A stretch of DNA of 5,104 bases, taken from positions 1-5,104 of the forward strand of contig NHET02000018.1 in assembly GCA_002170355.2 (NCBI GenBank), read 5' to 3'. Position numbers and translations under genes: made by a program. Source of the stretch: Gammaproteobacteria bacterium TMED92 (GTDB taxonomy: Bacteria; Pseudomonadota; Gammaproteobacteria; Pseudomonadales; Azotimanducaceae). This document shows, one piece after another, positions 1 through 5,104 of this stretch; position 1 is the first letter of the stretch; each line of letters begins with the position of its first letter. The notes under the pieces were generated by a model. It searched no databases and was not told the DNA's origin. It was given only the letters and a program-made list of their open reading frames with translations.

Positions 1-19
1 TAGCTACAGCAATTCAGAG

Positions 20-24
20 AGGAG
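20..24 (+). promoter_or_regulatory. Ribosome binding site of the SDR gene
   Basis: AGGAG lies 7 bases before the ATG at 32, inside a purine-rich run. An in-frame TGA at 29-31 directly precedes that ATG, so translation cannot begin further upstream in this frame. Together these fix the start of the SDR gene. The 31 bases before the gene are too few to show a promoter. The TAG at 1-3 could be the end of an upstream gene, but this cannot be tested here. Confidence 0.8.
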
Positions 25-31
25 AGAGTGA

Positions 32-796
32 ATGCAGCCGGTTTGTTTAGTGATTGGTGCTGGAGCTGGTATCGGCGGCAATGTAGCGAAACGCTTTGCC
101 CGAGAAGGCTATCATGCGTGTCTGTGTCGGCGTAGCGATGAAGCTGGATTACAGCGGCTGGTGGGCGAAATTCAAGCTGAGGGCGGTAGCGCGTCTGGTT
201 ACCTTCTCAATGCGGTGGAAGAGGGCAGCATCGAGGAACGGGTCACCGAGATTGAGAAAGAGATCGGTCCGATTGACGCGGTGGTATACAACTTGGGCGC
301 GCAGATTGGCGATCGCAACTTACAGGCGACCAGTTACCGGGCCTTTGAAATGGGTTGGAGATTAGCCACCTTCGGGTTGTTTCGTACCGCCAGTGTCGTC
401 ACACCAAAGATGTTAGAGCGTGGCCGTGGCAGTATTTTGGTGACCTCGGCAACAGCCGCCGTTCGGGGTAACAAAGGGCAGCACTCCCATGCCGCAGCCA
501 TGGGCGGCAGACGTATGCTGTGCCAAAGTCTGAACGCTGAATTTGGTCCGCAAGGCATTCATGTCGCGCATATTCTCATTGATGGAGCAGTGGACGCACC
601 TGATACCCTCGGCAAAATGCTTGGAGCAGAGAAGTTCCAAGAGCTACGAGAAACCCGCGGTATGGAACATGATGGACTGATGTTGCCGACCAAGATAGCC
701 GACACCTACTATCATCTACATCAACAGCATAGATCTGCTTGGAGCCATGAGGTAGATATGCGCTCTTTTTCAGATTTGCCCTGGTGGAATCACTAA
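32..796 (+). CDS. SDR-family NAD(P)-binding protein with a non-canonical active site
   Basis: This 254-residue protein has the usual length and Rossmann layout of a single-domain short-chain dehydrogenase/reductase, and is probably cytoplasmic. The nucleotide-binding glycine motif GAGAGIG is at residues 9-15, directly after strand beta-1. An N-x-G-A element (N87, G89, A90) matches the NNAG motif, and S139 in VTSA fits the catalytic serine. The normal YxxxK motif reads HAAAM (H153, M157), and the position of the helix-alpha-4 asparagine appears to be A112, so three of four classical tetrad residues are absent. The following stretch, GPQGIHVAHILIDGAVD (173-189), is SDR-like and well preserved, and the frame is intact, so this looks like a divergent subfamily and not decay. 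The C-terminus ends in PWWNH. A dioxygenase gene follows after 29 bases and is probably cotranscribed. The family call is firm; substrate and even oxidoreductase activity are unknown. Confidence 0.9.
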   Translation: MQPVCLVIGAGAGIGGNVAKRFAREGYHACLCRRSDEAGLQRLVGEIQAEGGSASGYLLNAVEEGSIEERVTEIEKEIGPIDAVVYNLGAQIGDRNLQATSYRAFEMGWRLATFGLFRTASVVTPKMLERGRGSILVTSATAAVRGNKGQHSHAAAMGGRRMLCQSLNAEFGPQGIHVAHILIDGAVDAPDTLGKMLGAEKFQELRETRGMEHDGLMLPTKIADTYYHLHQQHRSAWSHEVDMRSFSDLPWWNH

Positions 797-813
797 TCAG
801 CAAAAGCGAGGCG

Positions 814-819
814 AGGAGG
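814..819 (+). promoter_or_regulatory. Ribosome binding site of the dioxygenase gene
   Basis: A full AGGAGG lies 6 bases before the ATG at 826, in the 29-base gap between the SDR and dioxygenase genes. It is a near-consensus Shine-Dalgarno site and supports this start, suggesting efficient independent initiation in a two-gene transcript. I see no promoter or hairpin in the gap. Confidence 0.85.
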
Positions 820-825
820 TAGGGC

Positions 826-1767
826 ATGGCCCTAACAATAGAGCCTATTGCGAATAAAGTATTTGGCGCGGTGGTTACCGGTGTGTCTTTGGCGAGCATT
901 GATGACCAGACTTTTGAAGAGTTATATCGGGCGTTTTTAGAACATGGCTTTCTGGTGTTTCCCGAGCAATTCTTATCCGAGCAACACAATATAGAGTTTG
1001 GTAAGCGTTTTGGTGAATTAGAATTCGGCGCACTGCCGATGGCGAATCAATACCGAAATGACGACGGCAGTTTTACCGCCATGGTGAATGTCGATACTCA
1101 GCGCATGCGCACCAATATCGGCAACGAGGCCTGGCATACCGACTCAACCTACTGGCCGGTCAGCAGCAAATGCGCGCTGCTCTCGGCGGTAAAAGTACCA
1201 GAGCAGGGTGGGCAAACGGAACTTGCGGATATGCGGGCAGGATATGCAACTTTGCCTGAAGATCTGAAACTGCGCGTACAGAATCTCAGTGCGTTTCACT
1301 CCACGGAGTACTCCCAAGCCAACGACCTTGGTGATTTTCCCATGCGGGATACAAGCAGTATCTACCATGGTGAGGCCTATTTGCGCCCCTTGCTGAAAAC
1401 GCATCCAGAAACCGGGATACAAAATTTGTTTATCGGCCGTCATGCCTTTGGCATCCCCGGGCTTGAGCGCCACGAAAGTCGAATCCTGCTGCAGACGTTA
1501 TTAGAGCATGTAGTGAGCGAGCCGCAGCGCGTCTATCAGCATCAATGGGCTGCGGGTGATCTATTGGTATGGGATAACCGAGCATTACTGCATAGGGCTT
1601 GTCCCTATGACTATTCGCAACCGCGTGTGCTTATTGGTACGCGGGTGGCTGGTGAAGTGCCGTCAGAGCTTGCTTATTACCCAGATGACCCGAGAGCACA
1701 AGCAGGTCGCGAGGCGTTGGCGCGAGAGCTAGCGGCTCTGCGCAGCGCTGCCGCCAAGACGGCTTAG
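826..1767 (+). CDS. TfdA/TauD-family Fe(II)/2-oxoglutarate-dependent dioxygenase
   Basis: This 313-residue cytoplasmic enzyme is full length for the TfdA/TauD family, which couples oxidative decarboxylation of 2-oxoglutarate to hydroxylation of a substrate, often cleaving it. The iron-binding facial triad is visible: H104 and D106 in WHTDSTYWP, and H256 in DNRALLHRACPYD. T131 in GGQTELADM matches the 2-oxoglutarate-contacting threonine of the family, and R267 (11 residues after H256) matches the 2-oxoglutarate-binding arginine. The second arginine of TauD, four residues further on, is G271 here, with R273 nearby. ELADMRAGYATLP and the KTHPETG segment resemble TfdA-like more than true taurine dioxygenases. 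The last 25 residues are alanine- and arginine-rich. The gene ends in tandem in-frame stops (TAG TAA). It follows an SDR gene by 29 bases, so the two may act in one pathway. The family is secure; I would not call it tauD or tfdA. Confidence 0.93.
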   Translation: MALTIEPIANKVFGAVVTGVSLASIDDQTFEELYRAFLEHGFLVFPEQFLSEQHNIEFGKRFGELEFGALPMANQYRNDDGSFTAMVNVDTQRMRTNIGNEAWHTDSTYWPVSSKCALLSAVKVPEQGGQTELADMRAGYATLPEDLKLRVQNLSAFHSTEYSQANDLGDFPMRDTSSIYHGEAYLRPLLKTHPETGIQNLFIGRHAFGIPGLERHESRILLQTLLEHVVSEPQRVYQHQWAAGDLLVWDNRALLHRACPYDYSQPRVLIGTRVAGEVPSELAYYPDDPRAQAGREALARELAALRSAAAKTA

Positions 1768-1810
1768 TAATTGCTCTAGTCCCCATGCAGCGGTGGAGCG
1801 CCGGAGCGAC

Positions 1811-1831
1811 CGCCGAGTCTGCAACTCGGCG
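1811..1831. terminator. Hairpin between convergent genes, possible weak bidirectional terminator
   Basis: CGCCGAGT (1811-1818) and ACTCGGCG (1824-1831) form a perfect 8-bp stem around the 5-base loop CTGCA. It sits in the 82-base gap between the convergent dioxygenase and peptidase genes, 18 bases beyond the peptidase stop and 43 bases beyond the dioxygenase stop. No T tract follows on either strand, so it is not a standard intrinsic terminator. It may instead protect 3' ends or assist Rho-dependent termination. The position suits a termination role, but the function is inferred. Confidence 0.35.
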
Positions 1832-1849
1832 CGGCCAGTCAGCGAGGGC

Positions 1850-3868
1850 TTATTCCCCAGCAGCAGTTACAGAGTTCTCGCGCATCGATGCTGTGGCGCG
1901 AACCCGCTGCAAAAACGCCCCGATTCGCTGCCACTCATCGATCCGATTTTCCATCTTGCGATTGCCGTGGCCCTCCTTGGCATAGTACTTGTACTCCAAA
2001 TCTATATCGGTCTTTTCCAGGGCGGCGACCATATCCACGGCGCCGCTATATGGGGTGCGCTCATCCTTTTTGCCGTGCAGCAGCAATATGGGGGCGTTAA
2101 TCTTACCTAGGTTTCGAATAGGCGAGATGCTGCGTAGGGTAGCAATGTCGTCGCCCACTACTTCTTGCATATACGCTCTACCAGAGAAACGCTCACCAAT
2201 GTCCGAGTCGCGTTTTAGTGCCTCAACATCAAAAAATCCTGCGATGACAATACCGCAGTCGTAGAAGTCGGGATGTCGGACTAAACTTTGTGCAGTCCCG
2301 TAGCCACCGTAACTGCCGCCGTAGGCGCAAATCATTGATGAATCGACCAACCCTGCGTCGACCAGCGCCTTTGCCCCCTGTTGCATGTCATCGATCATGC
2401 CTGTGCCCCAGAGCATGTAGCCAGACTTCTCAAAATTTTCACCATACCCCCCAGAACCACGAAAGTTTGGTGCGTAAACGGAGTAACCCATTTGATTAAA
2501 CACATGCCAACCGGAGTTGAATCCATATTGCATAAACGGGCCGTGTGGACCGCCGTGAATGTCTACGATTAGCGGAGCCGGCTTATTGCCTGGCGCTGGT
2601 TGAAACCAACCGGGAATTGTTACGCCGTCGCTGTTCTCGTACGCGAAGTATTGGGCCTTGGACAGTGCTATACCCTCCATTGCGCTTGAAGCGCCGAGCA
2701 AAAAGCGCACGCTGTTGTTTACACCGTCAAAAATGAAAAACTCCGGTAGTTCCGCCGATGATCCCACAGAAATGACTGCGCGCTGCTTATCCGTTGTAGC
2801 GCCGACTATGGAAATTTCATAGTTTTCATAGTTGTCGACAAAGAACTGACCAACTTGATTTAACGCATCGGTATCGTCAAAAAATGCAATACGCGGCTTG
2901 TCGCTGACGTAGTACACGCGACTCAAATCGCCGTCGTCGTTAGTGATTACTCGGTCTATGGTCGCGAATCCAACCTTGAACACGTCCTCCCAGACGCCGT
3001 TGGCGCGATCGTAACGCAGAACGTGTGTTGGTGCGTTAGGGCTGTCGTCGGGTTGAGCGGTTGCGATCAGAAAGTCTGCGGTTAGGCTCTGTGGCTGCCA
3101 TGGGCCGTCAAACCCCTCCATTGTCAGAGAGAAAGGCTTCCAGTCGCCGCCTTTTTCCGACATGAGATAGTTTTCATCGTTGTCTCTGCTCGACGTCATC
3201 ACCAGCAGATCGACCGCACTTCTGCTTTGCGCCTCTTTGAGTTTGCGCGCACCCCACACCCCAGTGGTGTTCTCAGGTAGCGAACGAAACGAAGACGTAT
3301 CACCGTTGGAGACTTTCATAGTTACCAAATAAGGTCGAGATTCCCAAGACCGTACAAACAACATGACGTGGTTTGGATCGTCCTCTAAGACTGAAATCAA
3401 TGATGCGAAGCCTTTGTATAGACGTCCTCGCTTCGAGCTGTTGTTCTCGTAGTTGCCGTAAGCCGTCCAGATTTGATCGTTGCGCTTGCCATCAGGCGTC
3501 AAGAAAAACATATGCCCGGTGCGCCCCTCGCCCTCCAACGTACCGAGTTTGCGAGTGGTGCTGTAAGATAACAATTCATCGCTGATCCACCGGGTGCAGC
3601 AAATGTTCAATCTCTTTGTTTTGCCTTTTTCGCCGTATTTCACCGAAGCGGTGGGCTTCATCGTGGCAAGATCCATTACGATAAGGGTGTTTTTTTCATC
3701 GTCACGCTGGATGAAACTAAGGTATTTGCCATTTGGTGAGATATCTAATTCACCAAACTGTATTGGGTCAAGAAACTTACGCAGTTGCTTCTCGTCTAGA
3801 GGTTGAGCTTGCACAGCCGTTGTTATAGACATTAGTAGCAGGGTCACGACTATCGGTAAGTGACGCAT
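1850..3868 (-). CDS. Exported S9-family (prolyl oligopeptidase-like) serine peptidase
   Basis: This 672-residue protein begins with a Sec signal peptide (hydrophobic core about residues 5-18, likely cleavage after VQA at 19-21), so it probably works in the periplasm or outside the cell. Residues about 30-400 form a beta-propeller-like region with WD40/TolB-style repeats such as LDISPNGKYLSF. Residues about 410-655 are the alpha/beta-hydrolase domain. The oxyanion-region motif HGGPHG is at 438-443, the nucleophile S519 is in GGSYGGYG, the acid is D602 in LLHGKKDERTP, and the base is H634 in EGHGN. All catalytic residues are present. The layout resembles acylaminoacyl-peptidase/dipeptidyl-peptidase types that release residues from short peptides; exact specificity is not readable. 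C514 and C538 flank the nucleophile elbow and could form a disulfide. An SD site (AGGAA, 3876-3880) overlaps the stop codon of the gene before it, implying coupling. It is the last gene of the minus-strand operon. Confidence 0.95.
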   Translation of the reverse strand: MRHLPIVVTLLLMSITTAVQAQPLDEKQLRKFLDPIQFGELDISPNGKYLSFIQRDDEKNTLIVMDLATMKPTASVKYGEKGKTKRLNICCTRWISDELLSYSTTRKLGTLEGEGRTGHMFFLTPDGKRNDQIWTAYGNYENNSSKRGRLYKGFASLISVLEDDPNHVMLFVRSWESRPYLVTMKVSNGDTSSFRSLPENTTGVWGARKLKEAQSRSAVDLLVMTSSRDNDENYLMSEKGGDWKPFSLTMEGFDGPWQPQSLTADFLIATAQPDDSPNAPTHVLRYDRANGVWEDVFKVGFATIDRVITNDDGDLSRVYYVSDKPRIAFFDDTDALNQVGQFFVDNYENYEISIVGATTDKQRAVISVGSSAELPEFFIFDGVNNSVRFLLGASSAMEGIALSKAQYFAYENSDGVTIPGWFQPAPGNKPAPLIVDIHGGPHGPFMQYGFNSGWHVFNQMGYSVYAPNFRGSGGYGENFEKSGYMLWGTGMIDDMQQGAKALVDAGLVDSSMICAYGGSYGGYGTAQSLVRHPDFYDCGIVIAGFFDVEALKRDSDIGERFSGRAYMQEVVGDDIATLRSISPIRNLGKINAPILLLHGKKDERTPYSGAVDMVAALEKTDIDLEYKYYAKEGHGNRKMENRIDEWQRIGAFLQRVRATASMRENSVTAAGE

Positions 3869-3875
3869 AATCTTG

Positions 3876-3880
3876 TTCCT
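3876..3880 (-). promoter_or_regulatory. Ribosome binding site of the peptidase gene, overlapping the upstream stop
   Basis: AGGAA on the minus strand lies 7 bases before the ATG at 3868 and shares bases with the TAG stop (3881-3879) of the 173-residue gene. Ribosomes finishing that gene would stop on the peptidase's initiation site, the usual geometry for translational coupling. It also supports the chosen peptidase start, which leads straight into a signal peptide. Confidence 0.75.
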
Positions 3881-4400
3881 AGTTGAGGGGTTTAACTTTG
3901 ATTCGCATGCCGTCTTGATTAATTAGAAACACGGCGTTGAAGACACCGAGCTTGGCAACCACGGTGTCGCCGACGGCAAAGTTACTTGTTGTTGTGCTTA
4001 TTTTGCGAAATCTTCGGTTGTCGGTGGTGTGGTATTCAATCCGCTCGCTGCGCTTGTGAAGGACCTCACCAATGGTGTACTCCACAACAGCTGGCGGCGA
4101 CGATCGCTGCGCTGCCGAATTTAGTGGCAGCGGTTCGGTTAGAGCGCCGCTAACTATTCTCGGTGCTTGGTATGTTGTCACGGATTTCTCGGCAGCCTCT
4201 GCTTGTTGCAATGCAGCGGATTCGCCTGTACCCGCAGCGTCGACCATTGCCTCGCTGTTGCTGCCCACGCGGTCATAGCAGGCAAGGCGCTGGTCTGCCT
4301 CGGTAATGCTGCGACAGTCACTTATAGTTGCTGCCGATACCGTAGCCGCAGCAACGACCCACAACGCCAAGCCAGTTACTTGCAGGCAGAGATGTGCCAT
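3879..4400 (-). CDS. Small exported protein with RLACYD motif and C-terminal beta-rich domain
   Basis: This 173-residue protein has no firm function. Residues 1-23 look like a Sec signal peptide (hydrophobic 10-20, likely cleavage after VSA), though the n-region lacks lysine or arginine. No lipobox is present, so a soluble periplasmic fate is likely. Right after the cleavage site comes SDCRSITEADQRLACYDRV (27-45), the C-x11-C 'RLACYD' motif seen at the N-terminus of many proteobacterial envelope proteins, including some linked to type VI secretion and to outer-membrane phospholipase A. C29 and C41 could form a disulfide. Residues about 46-100 are a low-complexity A/E/S/T/P-rich linker. Residues about 105-173 are probably beta-rich and resemble the 'DNGQ.W' domain often joined to this motif, here DNRRFRKI (127-134), followed by VGDTV and a basic end. 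The gene overlaps the methyltransferase gene by 25 bases and precedes the peptidase by 10. Nothing ties it specifically to type VI secretion. Confidence 0.85.
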   Translation of the reverse strand: MAHLCLQVTGLALWVVAAATVSAATISDCRSITEADQRLACYDRVGSNSEAMVDAAGTGESAALQQAEAAEKSVTTYQAPRIVSGALTEPLPLNSAAQRSSPPAVVEYTIGEVLHKRSERIEYHTTDNRRFRKISTTTSNFAVGDTVVAKLGVFNAVFLINQDGMRIKVKPLN

Positions 4401-5104
4401 CCGGCAAGCTCCTTTTGGTCGGGGTCAGCAAAAAACCGCTCAGCGCTGACTGATGTGCAATCTTGCGCTCGCAGTAGGGCCGTGACGCAGTCGATGTCGG
4501 CTGCGCCTTGGGCTGCTGCCGCCATGGCTTGATAGCGCTGTCTTGACGCTGTGAACTCAGTGCTCAAGCCGTTGATGTAGTTACGCCGCACAGTGTCAGC
4601 CTGTTTAATCATCTTGAAGTATTTCAAGGCATCGCCAACAAATTGCACCATTATTGCGTTACCGGTTTCCGGGTCTAAGTTGCTCATGTACTTCTGTGCC
4701 AGCGCATTCAGCTTGGTTCGAGCGGCCTCCGCCTGTTGGCTTTGCTTCAATCGCGCCGGGACGCGCAGCAGGTTGAGTTGTTGATCGATAATGTTGAGGT
4801 TGGCGATGATGGTATCCATATCGTCATCATTGAATTCGCTCAGGGCTCGGGCACTCATGCTCGAAATAACCGACTCGTCAGCATGCATCAGAGCCTCAAA
4901 AACGCCACCGGGTTTGAGTACGCGAATAGCCTCAGGGAGGCTTTTTTCTAGATCGGAGTATTCAATACCAAACACCGATGCCACCAGATCCATGCTGTCT
5001 GCGGGAACTGGCAACGTTTCTGCATTGGTTTTAGGTTTCAATACAGCGTTAAGTCGGCTTTGCGCATTGAGTTTTTGCGCGGCCAATTTGCTGAGCTTTA
5101 CCTC
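4376..5104 (-). CDS. SAM-dependent (class I) methyltransferase, C-terminal part; 5' end outside window
   Basis: The frame is open to the window edge, giving 242 visible residues; the TTG at 5086 has no reason to be the start. Numbering from the edge, LPVPADSMDLVASVFGIEY (31-49) and EAIRVLKPGG (58-67) are the strand-4/strand-5 motifs of UbiE/Methyltransf_11-type enzymes: the acidic D-x-V motif and the R-V-L-K-P-G-G turn. The SAM-binding glycine motif I should lie just upstream, outside the window, so its integrity is unknown. Residues about 80-205 are mostly helical, rich in A, Q, K and L, an unusually long stretch before the final hairpin. The end (about 216-242), with SVSAERFF, GWHISACK, fits strands 6-7 of the fold. 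It is probably cytoplasmic, with a small-molecule or lipid-like substrate possible but unproven. The stop lies 25 bases inside the next gene, which encodes an exported protein, so the two are translationally coupled. Confidence 0.85.
   Translation of the reverse strand, partial: EVKLSKLAAQKLNAQSRLNAVLKPKTNAETLPVPADSMDLVASVFGIEYSDLEKSLPEAIRVLKPGGVFEALMHADESVISSMSARALSEFNDDDMDTIIANLNIIDQQLNLLRVPARLKQSQQAEAARTKLNALAQKYMSNLDPETGNAIMVQFVGDALKYFKMIKQADTVRRNYINGLSTEFTASRQRYQAMAAAAQGAADIDCVTALLRAQDCTSVSAERFFADPDQKELAGWHISACK
4409..4414 (-). promoter_or_regulatory. Ribosome binding site of the RLACYD-protein gene, inside the methyltransferase gene
   Basis: AAGGAG on the minus strand lies 8 bases before the ATG at 4400. 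It fixes that start even though the start lies inside the last codons of the methyltransferase gene, giving a 25-base overlap in different frames. The strong site argues that the overlap is real and not a mis-chosen start. Confidence 0.85.

Noticed and set aside
1750..1763. Short inverted repeat GCCG/CGGC at the end of the dioxygenase gene, as a possible terminator.
   Set aside because: The stem is only 4 bp, it lies within coding sequence, and no T tract follows.
826..1767. Naming the dioxygenase tauD or tfdA.
   Set aside because: Only family-level motifs match. The position equivalent to TauD's substrate-contacting arginine is glycine, and the neighbouring genes give no sulfonate or herbicide-degradation context.
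1793..2110. A plus-strand open frame of 105 residues with a hydrophobic, membrane-like stretch, starting in the convergent gap.
   Set aside because: It begins with GTG, has no Shine-Dalgarno site before it, and is mostly antisense to the end of the peptidase gene, whose protein sequence is clearly real. The hydrophobic run is explained as the complement of conserved peptidase codons.
3879..4400. Calling the RLACYD protein a type VI secretion component.
   Set aside because: The motif is shared by many unrelated exported proteins, and no type VI genes are present in the window.
4167..4532. A plus-strand open frame of 121 cysteine-rich residues opposite the RLACYD protein and the methyltransferase end.
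   Set aside because: It lies antisense to two convincing genes, has no recognisable motif and no good ribosome binding site. Its many cysteines are the reverse complement of alanine-rich GCA codons.
5084..5086. TTG as the start codon of the methyltransferase gene.
   Set aside because: The frame is open to the window edge, and the fold requires the SAM-binding motif I upstream. The true start lies outside the window.

Overview
The window holds five protein-coding genes in two convergent groups, with almost no non-coding DNA. Base composition is near 50% GC by eye, Shine-Dalgarno sites are strong, and two of the minus-strand products carry Sec-type signal peptides. The protein repertoire (a TfdA/TauD-like dioxygenase, a divergent SDR, an exported S9 peptidase and a small 'RLACYD' envelope protein) suggests a Gram-negative proteobacterium, perhaps a free-living or marine gammaproteobacterium. 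That placement is an inference from protein style; no rRNA or other marker is present.

Plus strand, 32-1767: an SDR-family protein is followed after 29 bases by an Fe(II)/2-oxoglutarate-dependent dioxygenase of the TfdA/TauD type. The tight spacing and the strong ribosome binding site on each gene suggest a two-gene catabolic or modification unit whose substrate cannot be read from the sequence. The SDR lacks three of the four classical catalytic residues. The dioxygenase keeps its iron ligands but differs at one of the two C-terminal arginine positions known from TauD.

Centre, 1768-1849: a short convergent intergenic region holding a perfect 8-bp hairpin without a T tract.

Minus strand, 5104-1850 (read right to left): the C-terminal part of a SAM-dependent methyltransferase that runs off the window edge, a 173-residue exported protein with the RLACYD motif, and a 672-residue exported S9-family prolyl-oligopeptidase-like peptidase. 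The first two genes overlap by 25 bases. The last two are 10 bases apart, and the peptidase's ribosome binding site overlaps the stop codon of the gene before it, so the three are very probably cotranscribed and translationally coupled. Their promoter lies outside the window.

I found no RNA genes, mobile elements, CRISPR arrays, long repeats or broken genes. The window looks like ordinary chromosomal sequence. The points most worth checking are the altered SDR active site, the SDR-dioxygenase pair of unknown substrate, and the methyltransferase/RLACYD protein/peptidase operon.
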